A DNA stretch of 64,000 bases from positions 1 through 64,000 of the forward strand of contig NZ_JBGFGP010000157.1 in NCBI RefSeq assembly GCF_041224545.1, given 5' to 3'. The position numbers and the translations under genes were made by a program. This document shows, piece after piece, positions 1 through 9,038 of the stretch. The notes beneath the pieces were generated by a model. It was not told the DNA's origin, did no database searches, and was given only the letters and a program-made list of their open reading frames with translations. Numbering within the stretch: the stretch's first letter is position 1; each line of letters opens with the position of its first letter. Origin of the DNA: Sedimentitalea sp041224545 (GTDB lineage Bacteria; Pseudomonadota; Alphaproteobacteria; Rhodobacterales; Rhodobacteraceae).

Positions 1-142
1 CACCCAAAACACAAAACACAAACCGAATCCCCCTCAAACAAAACAAAACAAAACACCAAATCTGCCACAACAACCCCAAAAAAACACAACTCAATCCAAA
101 TCAATCAACAGAATCACTCAACCCAACACTCGCAAAAACAAA
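1..142. other. A/C-only low-complexity stretch
   Basis: The plus strand is almost entirely A and C, with about four G and few T in 142 bases and runs of CAAAA-type units. The minus strand is correspondingly G/T-only. I see no open reading frame, promoter or RNA gene. It lies just downstream of the leucine dehydrogenase terminator, so it could be an untranslated 3' region, a simple-sequence tract or an assembly-edge artefact. Confidence 0.6.
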
Positions 143-170
143 ACAACCCGGCCTGTGAGGGCCGGGTTGT
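133..170 (-). terminator. Rho-independent terminator of the leucine dehydrogenase gene
   Basis: The arms 143-153 and 160-170 form a perfect 11-bp GC-rich stem (ACAACCCGGCC / GGCCGGGTTGT) with a 6-nt loop. Read on the minus strand it is followed by a T-rich tract (TTTGTTTTTG, 133-142). It lies about 80 bp after the leucine dehydrogenase stop codon. Confidence 0.85.
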
Positions 171-249
171 ATGAGATGCGAGTTTCAGCCGAGGTGGTCC
201 CGGTGCTCCGACCGGCGTTGCCGAGTCGTGCCGGCGCCCTATCCTCCCG

Positions 250-1314
250 TCACGCCAGGCGGCGCTCGATCAGCCTGTCCGCGACGACATGCGGGGGTTC
301 GCCGGTCTCGTCCGCGCGCGAGAAAACCTGTTTTAGCGTCGTCGCCAATCCGGAGATCCGGCTTTCACGATAGGTGGGGTCGGAGATCTTGAGGATTTCC
401 ATTGCCACGTTGACGATTCCGCCGCCATTGACGATGTAGTCGGGCGCGTAAAGGATGCCCTTGTCCTGCAATCTCTGACCACATGTGTCGTCGGCCAGTT
501 GGTTATTGGCGGCGCCAACGACAAACCGGACCTTCAGAGCGTCGATCGCATCAGGCGTCAGCACCCCGCCCATGGCACAGGGTGCGAATATGTCGGCGTC
601 CTGGTGCAGGATCGCGTCGGGGGCGACCACGGTCGCGCCGAATTCCTTCTCTGCATGCCGCACGGCTTCTTCATTGATATCACTGACAATCAGCCTGGCA
701 CCCGCGCCATAGAGCATGCCGGCAAGACTCATGCCCACATGACCGAGCCCCTGGATCGCCACGACCTTGCCAGTCAGATCGTCGGAGCCAAGGCCATGCT
801 CCAGAGTTTGCCTGACACACAGGAACACACCCCGTGCCGTAACCGGAGACGGATCGCCGCTGGCATAATCTCCGCCATCCAGCCCGGCGACATAGGCGGT
901 GCTTTCGGCAACATGGGCCATGTCCTGCGTGGATACACCGACATCCTCGGCAGTGTAGTAGTCACCGGCCAGACTGTCGATAAACGCGCCAAAAGCCCGC
1001 ATCAGTTGCGGCGTCTTGAGCGTTTTGGGATCACCGATGATCACCGACTTGCCGCCACCCAGAGGGAGCTCCGCCGCAGCATTCTTGTAGGTCATACCGC
1101 GCGACAGACGTTCGACATCATAAATCGCGTCTTCGACTCTGGCATAATTGAACATCCGGCAGCCCCCTGCGGCCGGCCCGCGCTGCAGGGAATGAATGGA
1201 AACCAGCGCATGCAGGCCGGTCTGTTCGTCCCGTGCCTCGACGAGGCGTGCATAACCCTCGCCGGGCGTGAGATCGCGAATGGACAAGCTGTGTTTCGTT
1301 GCGGCTTCAGTCAT
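250..1314 (-). CDS. Leucine (branched-chain amino acid) dehydrogenase
   Basis: This is a 354-residue Glu/Leu/Phe/Val dehydrogenase family enzyme. It oxidatively deaminates leucine, valine or isoleucine to 2-oxoacids with NAD+ in the cytoplasm. The catalytic region shows MTYKNAA and LPLGGGKS (second lysine near residue 89), and the Rossmann motif GLGHVG lies near 189-194. The length is normal for leucine dehydrogenases. The ATG is preceded by AGGAGGGG at good spacing. The gene is divergent from an Lrp/AsnC regulator, which suggests amino-acid-responsive control. Its oxoacid products are substrates for the BCKDH complex at 26.6-31.5 kb. Phenylalanine or valine specificity cannot be excluded from sequence alone. 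Confidence 0.88.
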   Translation of the reverse strand: MTEAATKHSLSIRDLTPGEGYARLVEARDEQTGLHALVSIHSLQRGPAAGGCRMFNYARVEDAIYDVERLSRGMTYKNAAAELPLGGGKSVIIGDPKTLKTPQLMRAFGAFIDSLAGDYYTAEDVGVSTQDMAHVAESTAYVAGLDGGDYASGDPSPVTARGVFLCVRQTLEHGLGSDDLTGKVVAIQGLGHVGMSLAGMLYGAGARLIVSDINEEAVRHAEKEFGATVVAPDAILHQDADIFAPCAMGGVLTPDAIDALKVRFVVGAANNQLADDTCGQRLQDKGILYAPDYIVNGGGIVNVAMEILKISDPTYRESRISGLATTLKQVFSRADETGEPPHVVADRLIERRLA

Positions 1315-1520
1315 GTTTTGCCCCTCCTATGGCAAGCACGAATCTGTTCCGGCACACCGCGAACAAACGTCGTTGCAAGGGGGTGCCCAAGTCGAGGTTT
1401 TCGATCGAATTCAGACAATTCTAACCGCACTGTTTCAGAATGAATGTTTGAATTCGTGCTGAAGGCGCGGCAGAATAGGATAAATATTTGAGTATTACCG
1501 CGCATCCAAAAGGATTTTTC

Positions 1521-1991
1521 GTGAAACCGCTGGATACTACAGATATTCGAATCCTTCGCGCCTTGCAGAGCGAGGGAAACCTGCCCAACACCCGCTTGTC
1601 GGAAATCGTGGCGCTGTCGACGAGCCAATGCTGGCAACGGGTTCAGAGGCTGCAACGCGACGGCTATATCACCGGCTACAACGCCGTGATCAATCACGCG
1701 ATGCTGGGCTATTCCGATATTGTCCTGGTGGAAATCGCCGCTACCCACGAACAGGTTTCACGCATATCCGAGCTCTGCGAAGAACTCAGCCAGATACCCG
1801 AGGTGCTGGAGGTGCATCTGACGTCGGGCGAGTTCGATTGTTTTATAAAGGTGGCCGTCGACGGCACGCGCGGATTTGAGAATTTTCTCAACAAGAAGCT
1901 CTATCGCATCAAGGGAATCAGGAGCTCACGATCTTCGTTCTCGCTGAAGTGCTTCAAGAATGAACCGGGGTTTGTCCCGGACACCCCATGA
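1521..1991 (+). CDS. Lrp/AsnC family transcriptional regulator
   Basis: This feast/famine regulator has about 156 residues. An N-terminal winged HTH (LDTTDIRILRALQ, then a recognition helix near STSQCWQRVQRL) is followed by a RAM/AsnC ligand-binding domain. The family binds amino acids and regulates their metabolism. I chose the GTG start at 1521, with AAGGA just upstream, because family members usually begin a few residues before the LDxxDxxIL motif. A TTG at 1488 (AGGA upstream) would add 11 residues. Its divergent position makes it the likely regulator of the leucine dehydrogenase gene, which is an inference from context. Confidence 0.88.
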   Translation: MKPLDTTDIRILRALQSEGNLPNTRLSEIVALSTSQCWQRVQRLQRDGYITGYNAVINHAMLGYSDIVLVEIAATHEQVSRISELCEELSQIPEVLEVHLTSGEFDCFIKVAVDGTRGFENFLNKKLYRIKGIRSSRSSFSLKCFKNEPGFVPDTP

Positions 1992-2056
1992 CCGGCAGGT
2001 AACGTGATCGGCGGGTATCGGCGAGAAACCGATCCGCCGACCAGCCGTGTTTGCAG

Positions 2057-2263
2057 TCAGGTCCGGAGTTTGGGCACGCCGTCACAGGCATCGACGTCGA
2101 CATCATCGAAACTGCGACCGCAGACACCGCATTGATCGACCCCGTCTATTGCACCCAGCCCGCCGCAGCTTCCGGTTATCCGCTTGCCCTGAAAGATGAC
2201 GCCGACCGCCATTCCCACGACAACCAGCAGGAAGACACCGAAGGCGACAATAACCGTTTCCAT
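2057..2263 (-). CDS. nqrM: Na+-NQR maturation protein NqrM (DUF539)
   Basis: This 68-residue protein has an N-terminal membrane helix (roughly residues 3-22) followed by the cysteine-rich pattern KRITGSCGGL and then CGVCG. This is the NqrM/DUF539 signature. NqrM is known to be needed for Na+-NQR maturation, probably by delivering the iron of the NqrD/NqrE cysteine site. The ATG at 2263 has GGGAGAG upstream and lies 29 bp after the nqrF stop, so it is the last gene of the nqr operon. It is easily missed because an upstream in-frame start would give a spurious longer protein overlapping nqrF. Confidence 0.9.
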   Translation of the reverse strand: METVIVAFGVFLLVVVGMAVGVIFQGKRITGSCGGLGAIDGVDQCGVCGRSFDDVDVDACDGVPKLRT

Positions 2264-2292
2264 GGTTTCTCTCCCGTTCGGGCTCCGGCGGA

Positions 2293-3519
2293 TCAGCCGC
2301 CGAAGTCGTCCAGCATGATATCTTCGCGTTCGACACCCAGATCGAGCAGCATGTTGATCACCGATGAGTTCATGATCGGAGGCCCGCACATGTAATACTC
2401 GCATTCTTCGGGCGACGCGTGATCCTTGAGATACTGTTCGTAGAGGACGTTATGAATGAACCCGGTGTAACCGTCCCAGTCATCGTCCGGCATCGGATCG
2501 GACAGCGCCACGTGCCAGGTAAAGTTCGGGTTCTCCGCAGCAAGCTGGTCGAAATCCTCGACAAAGAACATTTCGCGCCTCGAGCGGGCCCCGTACCAGA
2601 AGGTGATCTTGCGATCCGTGCTCAGGCGCTTGAGCTGGTCAAAGATGTGGCTGCGCATCGGCGCCATGCCGGCGCCGCCGCCGACAAACACCATCTCCTT
2701 GTCGGTGTCGCGGGCAAAGAACTCGCCATAGGGTCCGGAAATCGTGACTTCGTCGCCGGGCTTGAGGTTGAAGATGTAGGTCGACATCTTGCCCGGCGGC
2801 ACCTTGGTCGGATCGGCATGGGGCGGCGGTGTCGCGATCCGCACATTGAGCATGATCACGCCGCGTTCTTCGGGATAGTTCGCCATCGAATAGGCACGCT
2901 CGACATGCTCGTTATTGCTGGCGTGAATGTCCCAAAGCGCGAACTTGTCCCAGTCTTCTCGATATTCCTCGGCGACATCGAATTCCTTGAAGCCGATCTC
3001 GTATGGCGGGCATTCGATCTGGATATAGCCACCGGCGCGAAAATCGACATTCTCGCCTTCCGGCAGTTCCAGCACGAGGTTCTTGATGAAGGTCGCCACG
3101 TTGTCATTCGAGCGAACCTTGCATTTCCATTTCTTGACGCCGAACACCTCGTCCGGAATCTGGATCTTCATGTCCTGTTTCACAGCCACCTGGCAGGACA
3201 GGCGATCGCCCTCTCGCGCCTCTCGCTTGGTGATATGGCTCAGCTCGGTTGGCAGGATAGAGCCGCCGCCCTCCTGCACCTTGACGCGGCATTGCGCACA
3301 GGTGCCGCCGCCGCCACAAGCGGACGGGACGAACAGGTTTTCACCCGCCAGCGCGCCAAGCAGCTTGCCGCCGGCCGGAACGGAAATCGTCTTTTCGCCG
3401 TTGATCTCGATATTCACCGCGCCCGACGACACCAGCACCGAACGGGCGGCCAGGATGATCGCCACCAGCGCCAGGATAATCGTGGTAAAGAGCGCGACAC
3501 CGAGGAAGAAATCGGTCAT
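2293..3519 (-). CDS. nqrF: Na+-translocating NADH:quinone reductase subunit F
   Basis: This 408-residue protein is the NADH-oxidising entry subunit of Na+-NQR. It has one N-terminal membrane helix (about 5-28) and a 2Fe-2S ferredoxin domain with Cys68, Cys74, Cys77 and Cys109 (CGGGGTCAQC). The FAD-binding motif RAYS lies at about 208-211, and a C-terminal NADH domain carries GGGAGMAP at about 280-287. Its length matches the family, about 407 residues. It follows nqrE by 10 bp and precedes nqrM. All expected ligands are present. Confidence 0.97.
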   Translation of the reverse strand: MTDFFLGVALFTTIILALVAIILAARSVLVSSGAVNIEINGEKTISVPAGGKLLGALAGENLFVPSACGGGGTCAQCRVKVQEGGGSILPTELSHITKREAREGDRLSCQVAVKQDMKIQIPDEVFGVKKWKCKVRSNDNVATFIKNLVLELPEGENVDFRAGGYIQIECPPYEIGFKEFDVAEEYREDWDKFALWDIHASNNEHVERAYSMANYPEERGVIMLNVRIATPPPHADPTKVPPGKMSTYIFNLKPGDEVTISGPYGEFFARDTDKEMVFVGGGAGMAPMRSHIFDQLKRLSTDRKITFWYGARSRREMFFVEDFDQLAAENPNFTWHVALSDPMPDDDWDGYTGFIHNVLYEQYLKDHASPEECEYYMCGPPIMNSSVINMLLDLGVEREDIMLDDFGG

Positions 3520-3529
3520 TTGTTGATCC

Positions 3530-4138
3530 TCAGAGTTGAACGCCGGAGAACGACATGAACGCCATGGCCATCAGGCCGGCGGTGATGAAGGTGATCCCGA
3601 GACCACGCAGGCCCGCCGGCACGTCAGAGTATTTCATCTTTTCCCGCAACCCGGCGAGCGCGACAATCGCCAGTGCCCAGCCGGTGCCTGAACCGATGCC
3701 ATACACCACGCTCTCGGCAAAGTTATAGTCCCGCTCGACCATGAACAGCGACCCGCCCAGGATGGCACAGTTCACTGTAATCAGAGGCAGGAACACGCCA
3801 AGCGCGTTGTAGAGCGCGGGAAAGAACTTATCGAGAAGCATCTCCAGAATCTGGACCATCGCCGCGATCACGCCGATATAGCTGATCAGGCCGAGGAACA
3901 TCAGGTCGGTCTCTTCAAAGCCCAACCAGGACATCGCGCCGGGTTTCAGAAACAGGTTCAGGATCAGGTTGTTGGCCGGAATCGTGATCGACTGCACGAG
4001 AACCACGGCAACGCCGAGCCCGAAGGCGGTGGTGATCTTTTTCGAAACCGCAAGGAAGGTACACATGCCCAGGAAAAAGGACAGCGCCATATTCTCGATG
4101 AATATGGACTTGATAAAGAGGCTAAGCAGGGCTTCCAT
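3530..4138 (-). CDS. nqrE: Na+-translocating NADH:quinone reductase subunit E
   Basis: This 202-residue integral membrane subunit has about six hydrophobic helices and is paralogous to NqrD. Cys26 (GMCTF) and Cys124 (VNCAI) are the conserved half-helix cysteines which, with the NqrD pair, form the intramembrane iron site that passes electrons from NqrF to NqrC. It lies between nqrD (2-bp gap) and nqrF (10-bp gap), consistent with a single A-B-C-D-E-F-M transcript. Confidence 0.97.
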   Translation of the reverse strand: MEALLSLFIKSIFIENMALSFFLGMCTFLAVSKKITTAFGLGVAVVLVQSITIPANNLILNLFLKPGAMSWLGFEETDLMFLGLISYIGVIAAMVQILEMLLDKFFPALYNALGVFLPLITVNCAILGGSLFMVERDYNFAESVVYGIGSGTGWALAIVALAGLREKMKYSDVPAGLRGLGITFITAGLMAMAFMSFSGVQL

Positions 4139-4140
4139 GA

Positions 4141-4797
4141 TCAGTGCTCACTCACCTGTACGTCGAGAATGACGTTTTCAACACGTTCCCGCTGTTCGGA
4201 TTTCCAGCTACGCAAGATCCAGATGAAACCGCCGATGATGAAGAACGCCGATGGCGGCAACAGCAGCAGACCGTTGGGCACGTACCAGCCGCCATTGGAT
4301 ACGGTCGGGAAAATCTCGATCCCCATCAACTTGCCGGCGCCGAACAGCTCGCGGATGATCGCGACCCCGATCAGGATCGCACTGTAGCCCAGACCGTTGC
4401 CGATCCCGTCAAGGAAACTGGGCAACGGCGGGTTGGCCATCGCATAGGCTTCGGCACGGCCCATCACGATACAGTTGGTGATGATCAGTCCGACAAAGAC
4501 CGACAGCGTCTTGGCGATATCCGGGAGGAACGCGCGCAGCACCTGGTCGACCACGATCACCAGCGACGAGATGATCACCATCTGGATGATGATCCGGATC
4601 GAGCCGGGAATATGGTGCCTGATCATCGAGATGAACAGGTTCGAGAATGCGGTTACCGTGGTCAGCGCGATGCACATCACCAGCGAGACCTGAAGCGATG
4701 ATGTGACCGCGAGCGCCGAACAGATGCCCAGCGTTTGCAGGATCACCGGGTTATTGTTGAGAACCGGATCGAGGATGAGCTTCTTGCGGTCAGCCAT
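4141..4797 (-). CDS. nqrD: Na+-translocating NADH:quinone reductase subunit D
   Basis: This 218-residue membrane subunit with about six helices is homologous to NqrE and to RnfE. The iron-site cysteines are visible as Cys26 (GICSA) and Cys109 (TNCIV). The start overlaps the nqrC stop by 8 bp, indicating translational coupling. The neighbouring FMN-bearing NqrB and NqrC subunits and the nqrM gene identify the complex as Na+-NQR rather than RNF. Confidence 0.97.
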   Translation of the reverse strand: MADRKKLILDPVLNNNPVILQTLGICSALAVTSSLQVSLVMCIALTTVTAFSNLFISMIRHHIPGSIRIIIQMVIISSLVIVVDQVLRAFLPDIAKTLSVFVGLIITNCIVMGRAEAYAMANPPLPSFLDGIGNGLGYSAILIGVAIIRELFGAGKLMGIEIFPTVSNGGWYVPNGLLLLPPSAFFIIGGFIWILRSWKSEQRERVENVILDVQVSEH

Positions 4798-5584
4798 TGG
4801 TTGACAACTCCTCTGTCATGTTCTTCAGGAACGGGCCGAACCCGTCCTGGCCCACCCAATAGCGGACCAGGTTGTGAACCCCGCGCGAGGTCAGCGTGGC
4901 ACCGGCCAGACCGTCGACCTGATAGTCACCCGAAGCGCCGGATTTGACGATCTCGATCGCAACGTCGCCATCGTCGTCATAAAGCTTTTTGCCCCGCCAT
5001 TGCCCGCGCCACGCCGGATTATCGACTTCCCCGCCAAGGCCCGGCGTTTCTGCATGTTGATAGAATTGCAGACCGACAATCTCGTTGCCATCGGGCTTGA
5101 GCGCCACGAACCCGTACAACGTGGACCACAGGCCATATCCGTGCACCGGCAGGATAATGGTGTCAAAGCCGTCTTCCGCCTCGTCCTTGACCAGGTAGAT
5201 CGTCGCGTATTTCACGCGCCGCTTGATCTGGGCAGGGTCTTCTTCCGAGGTCAGGGCGGTGCTCAGTTCGGGGTCACGCTCGGCAATCCGCTCGTCATAG
5301 GTTTCCGGATCGACCGCGTCGGTGAATTCACCGCTGGCCAGATCGACAACGCGCGGTTCGATGCGGTCGCTATAGACCGCACCGACATCGGTGCCGTCGC
5401 TATACAGCCCCGCCACCTGCAGGATGTTGGTCTGCTTGGACAGCTTGGCATTCGCTTCCTGCAGGGGCCGCAATCCGATGGCCGCCGCCGAAACCAGCAC
5501 GGACCCCACGAGGCACAGAGCCACCGCCATGAAAATGATCTTGAACGGATGATCGTTCGAAAAGATCGACTTCTTATCAGCCAT
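4790..5584 (-). CDS. nqrC: Na+-translocating NADH:quinone reductase subunit C (FMN-carrying)
   Basis: This 264-residue subunit has one N-terminal membrane anchor (about 15-37) and a periplasmic FMN-binding domain. The flavinylation motif GLAGATLTS lies near residues 226-232, where ApbE attaches FMN covalently to a threonine. I chose the ATG at 5584 (GGAGGG upstream, protein beginning MADKKS) over a start 60 bp further upstream, because it gives the family length and an 8-bp overlap with nqrB. The cognate flavin transferase gene is probably the apbE at 9.0 kb. Confidence 0.95.
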   Translation of the reverse strand: MADKKSIFSNDHPFKIIFMAVALCLVGSVLVSAAAIGLRPLQEANAKLSKQTNILQVAGLYSDGTDVGAVYSDRIEPRVVDLASGEFTDAVDPETYDERIAERDPELSTALTSEEDPAQIKRRVKYATIYLVKDEAEDGFDTIILPVHGYGLWSTLYGFVALKPDGNEIVGLQFYQHAETPGLGGEVDNPAWRGQWRGKKLYDDDGDVAIEIVKSGASGDYQVDGLAGATLTSRGVHNLVRYWVGQDGFGPFLKNMTEELSTNG

Positions 5585-6785
5585 TGCGACGAGCCCTCCG
5601 CCGGATGTTGGCACTGACGACAAAATTGTCGATGAGCGGAGCAAAGACGTTACCGAACAGGATGGCCAGCATCATGCCTTCTGGGAAAGCCGGGTTCACC
5701 ACCCGGATCAGAACACACATGACACCGATCAGCCCGCCATACCACCAGCGTCCGGCATTCGTCATCGCGGCGGAAACCGGCTCGGTCACCATGAAGACCA
5801 GACCGAACATATAGCCGCCGACAACGATATGCCACCAGAACGGCATCGCGAACATCGGGTTGGTTTCGCTGCCGATCAGGTTGAACAGGCTGCTCATCAG
5901 GACGGTCCCGACCAGGCAACCGGCAATCAGGCGATAATTGGCGATCCTCGTATAAAGCAGGAACAATCCGCCGAGCAGAATCGCAAAGGCCGAGGTTTCC
6001 CCGATCGATCCATCCATGAAGCCCCAGAAAGCGGTCCACCAATCAAGCCCGACCGCGGGCAGCGCCTGGTAGCCGTCGCTGGCGCTGACACTCAACGCGG
6101 TTGCACCCGAATACCCATCGACGGGAACCCAGACCGAGTCGCCCGACATCTGGGCCGGATAGGCGAAATAGAGAAAAGCACGACCGACCAGCGCCGGGTT
6201 CAACAGGTTCTTGCCCGTCCCGCCGAACACTTCCTTGCCGATCACGACACCGAATATGATGCCCACCGCGACCTGCCAGAGCGGAATGGTCGCGGGAAGG
6301 ATCAGCGAATAGAGCATCGACGTGACGAAGAAACCCTCGTTCACCTCGTGACCACGGATCACGGCAAAGGTCACCTCGACAATACCGCCGACGATCAGCG
6401 TGGTCAGATAGATCGGTACGAAGTAAAGAAAGCCATGAAAGAAACAGGCGAGGATATTGCCGGGATCATAGCCGATCCCGAGCGTTTCAAGCACCCATCC
6501 ACGCCAGCCTCCGGCGGTGTCCTGCCCCAGATTGGCAAGCGCGGTGTTGGCCTGAAAGCCTGTATTGTAGAGACCGAACAGGATCGCCGGAATCGTCGCG
6601 ATCACCACATAGGTCATCACCCGCTTCAGATCGATTGCCGCCCGCGCGTGCGGCGCATATTTCGTCACGGTCGTGGGGCTGTAGAAGATCGTGTCGAACA
6701 TTTCGTAGACGGCATAGTATTTTTCGTACTTGCCGCCCTTGGTGAAATGCGGCTCGAGCGAGTCGAGTATGTTGCGCAAACCCAT
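5577..6785 (-). CDS. nqrB: Na+-translocating NADH:quinone reductase subunit B (FMN and riboflavin)
   Basis: This 402-residue polytopic membrane subunit has about ten helices and forms the core of the Na+ channel and quinone reduction path. The covalent FMN motif GYSGATA is at residues 224-230, with the acceptor Thr229. A second conserved block GGTGKNLLNPALVGRAF precedes it. It starts 2 bp after the nqrA stop and overlaps nqrC by 8 bp. Length and motifs are those of an intact subunit. Confidence 0.97.
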   Translation of the reverse strand: MGLRNILDSLEPHFTKGGKYEKYYAVYEMFDTIFYSPTTVTKYAPHARAAIDLKRVMTYVVIATIPAILFGLYNTGFQANTALANLGQDTAGGWRGWVLETLGIGYDPGNILACFFHGFLYFVPIYLTTLIVGGIVEVTFAVIRGHEVNEGFFVTSMLYSLILPATIPLWQVAVGIIFGVVIGKEVFGGTGKNLLNPALVGRAFLYFAYPAQMSGDSVWVPVDGYSGATALSVSASDGYQALPAVGLDWWTAFWGFMDGSIGETSAFAILLGGLFLLYTRIANYRLIAGCLVGTVLMSSLFNLIGSETNPMFAMPFWWHIVVGGYMFGLVFMVTEPVSAAMTNAGRWWYGGLIGVMCVLIRVVNPAFPEGMMLAILFGNVFAPLIDNFVVSANIRRRARRNG

Positions 6786-6787
6786 TG

Positions 6788-8173
6788 TCAGCCTTCCGCT
6801 TCGATTTTGTCGAGATTGACCCGGAGGGCCAAGCCGTATTCGTATTTGCTCATGCAGACATAAGAACAGAGCGCGAGATCTTCCTCGTCCAGCTCAAGAA
6901 CCCCTAGCTGCTGGGCAACGTCGGTATCCGAAACAAGGATCGCGCGCAGCATCTGCGTCGCAAGGATATCCATCGGCATCACTTCTTCATAAAGACCGAT
7001 GGGGATCATCGCACGCGGCGATCCGTTGAGATTGGTGTGAAACTTGATCTTGTCCAGCCCGAGCAGGCTCGACAGGTGCACCTTGGCGGTGGCGAACTTC
7101 TTGGAGGACGGCACGATCCATCCAAAGAAATCACGGTGCCTGCCCTCGGGCATCATCGTAACCTGGTTGTCGAACGATCCGAGATAGTTGAACGCACCCT
7201 GCGCATGCATGCCGCTCAGGACATCGCCCGAGATTACGCGCATGTCGTCGCAATTGCTCTCGTTATGGACCAGCTCGGCCAGAGACGCTCCGCGACGGGT
7301 GCGCACCAGACGCGGATTCGCCGCCGCGGGGCCGGCAATCGCGACCACGCGTGATGTCGGCAGCCGCCCGGTGCGAAACAGCTCGCCCACGGCGATGACG
7401 TCCTGATACCCGATATGCCAGACCGTCTTGTTGCCATCGACGGGATCAAGGAAATGGATATGCGTGCCCACAAGGCCGGCCGGATGCGGCCCGCTGAAGC
7501 TGCTGACCGAAACGGTGTCGCCGCTGATCTCGGGCAATTGCGCACCGGTTTGATGGACGACATGGGTCGTACCCTCGGTCAGCTTCGACAGGATCGCGAC
7601 GCCATTGGCGAAATCCTCGCCTGCCGCCCCGATTACAGCTGCCGGATCGCCAGCCAGCGGTCGGGTATCCATCGCAGTGACGAACAGGGCCGCGGGCGTT
7701 GTCGTCGGATCGGGGACCTTGGAATAGGGCCGCGTGCGCAGGCTGGTCCAGAGACCCGACGCCAGCAGGGTGCGCACGACCTCGTCACGGACGAGCCCGG
7801 CCAGCGCGTCAGGCGCAACCGACTGAAACTCGATCGCATCGTCGCGGTCCTCGACCTGGATCACCACCGATTGCAGCACCCGCCGGGCACCCCGGTTCAC
7901 GGCACGGACCTGCCCTGCCGCCGGGGCGGTATAGACAACGCCGTCAAACCGCTTGTCCTCGAACAGCGGCTGGCCAAGCGCGACCTTGTCACCCTCTTCA
8001 ACCAGCATCCTTGGTTTGAGGCCCACGAAATCGGCGGCAACGACCGCACAAGAGGCGACATTTACCGCAGGCTCGATACTACCGCCTTGCGGCGCGCCAT
8101 CGATCGGCAGGTCCAAGCCGCGACTGAGTACAACATTCCTGCCTCTGTCAGAGGTTTGTGCAGCGCTTGACAT
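6788..8173 (-). CDS. nqrA: Na+-translocating NADH:quinone reductase subunit A
   Basis: This is the soluble cytoplasmic-face subunit, about 461 residues, associated with ubiquinone binding, and the first gene of the nqr operon. The N-terminal region (GLDLPIDGAP, then DFVGLKPRMLVEEGD) is a barrel-sandwich segment shared with RnfC, here without the RnfC Fe-S cysteines. I chose the ATG at 8173. A TTG at 8191 would add six residues. The promoter should lie in the 120 bp between this gene and the CBS-domain gene, but I see no convincing FNR-type site there. Confidence 0.95.
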   Translation of the reverse strand: MSSAAQTSDRGRNVVLSRGLDLPIDGAPQGGSIEPAVNVASCAVVAADFVGLKPRMLVEEGDKVALGQPLFEDKRFDGVVYTAPAAGQVRAVNRGARRVLQSVVIQVEDRDDAIEFQSVAPDALAGLVRDEVVRTLLASGLWTSLRTRPYSKVPDPTTTPAALFVTAMDTRPLAGDPAAVIGAAGEDFANGVAILSKLTEGTTHVVHQTGAQLPEISGDTVSVSSFSGPHPAGLVGTHIHFLDPVDGNKTVWHIGYQDVIAVGELFRTGRLPTSRVVAIAGPAAANPRLVRTRRGASLAELVHNESNCDDMRVISGDVLSGMHAQGAFNYLGSFDNQVTMMPEGRHRDFFGWIVPSSKKFATAKVHLSSLLGLDKIKFHTNLNGSPRAMIPIGLYEEVMPMDILATQMLRAILVSDTDVAQQLGVLELDEEDLALCSYVCMSKYEYGLALRVNLDKIEAEG

Positions 8174-8293
8174 TTCGGTCTTGCTTTCCAATCCGCATTT
8201 CAGCCCCGGCCATGCTCCTGGGCGCAGTTAACGTGCCTTGTCGCGAATCACCTCACGGAATCACATGAGACAAAGAGGCGTACCGCCAGAGCG

Positions 8294-8818
8294 TCAGCCT
8301 ACCATGGCTTGCTTGATCTTGAGGTTCTCGTATTCGACTTCTTGAAGCCGGTGCTTAACGACGTCTCGCACGGAAACCAACCCCACAAGATGACCATCTT
8401 TCTGAACAGGCATGTGACGGAAGCCCCGGTTCGTCATGATTTTCATCACTTCCTCGATGGTATAGTCGGGTGTGCAGGTGATCGGATCGGGTGTCATGAT
8501 GGTTTCGACAGCGCCATCGATGTCCTTGCCCGCATCGATCATGTGCACGATGTCGCGTTCCGACACGATCCCGACAGGCTCCAGTTTGGAATTGACCACA
8601 ACCAGCGCTCCGATTCTCATTCGGGTCAGCTTGCCGACCGCTTCTCGCACCGCCGTGTGCGGCGTAACCGAATGCACGTCGTCGCCCTTGTGACGCAGGA
8701 TGTCCTCGACCCTGATGCCCGGAGAGTTGACCCCGAGACTCCACTCCTCCGTCTGCGAGTGCGTGTGCGCATCCTTGTCGTCTTTTTCCATTCTGCCCTG
8801 ATAAGAAGTTGGTGCCAT
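8294..8818 (-). CDS. CBS-domain pair protein
   Basis: This 174-residue cytoplasmic protein has two tandem CBS domains (roughly residues 37-90 and 100-160). They are recognisable from GALVVVNSKLEPVGIVSERDIV and the second copy HMPVQKDGHLVGLVSVRDVV. Such stand-alone Bateman modules bind adenine nucleotides or NADH and act as sensors. The start is secure because AAGGAGGA lies 5 bp before the ATG at 8818. The gene is upstream of nqrA on the same strand and divergent from apbE. A role in sensing energy state for the Nqr module is only a contextual guess. Confidence 0.85.
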   Translation of the reverse strand: MAPTSYQGRMEKDDKDAHTHSQTEEWSLGVNSPGIRVEDILRHKGDDVHSVTPHTAVREAVGKLTRMRIGALVVVNSKLEPVGIVSERDIVHMIDAGKDIDGAVETIMTPDPITCTPDYTIEEVMKIMTNRGFRHMPVQKDGHLVGLVSVRDVVKHRLQEVEYENLKIKQAMVG

Positions 8819-9038
8819 GATCGTCCTCCTTGCCCAATTCAGACTGCATAGTTTGCCGGATTTCACAATATTCAAATCGGAAGCGTCACGCACCCTGCGC
8901 CATTCCGACCAAGCATGCCGCGACGCAAAAAGGTGGTTTGCATCTGGAAACCAAGCACGAGACGCTTTAGGGAAGAGTCTGAACAAATGCCCGCCCCCGA
9001 TGGCGGCGCGACCTGAAGAATTTTGGAGATTTTGACCC

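Noticed and set aside
499..1443. Long plus-strand open frame opposite leucine dehydrogenase
   Set aside because: It is antisense to a clear enzyme gene, its protein has no recognisable domain, and long antisense frames are expected in GC-rich DNA.
2419..3558. Long plus-strand frame opposite nqrF
   Set aside because: It mirrors the codons of nqrF on the opposite strand and has no ribosome binding site or family resemblance.
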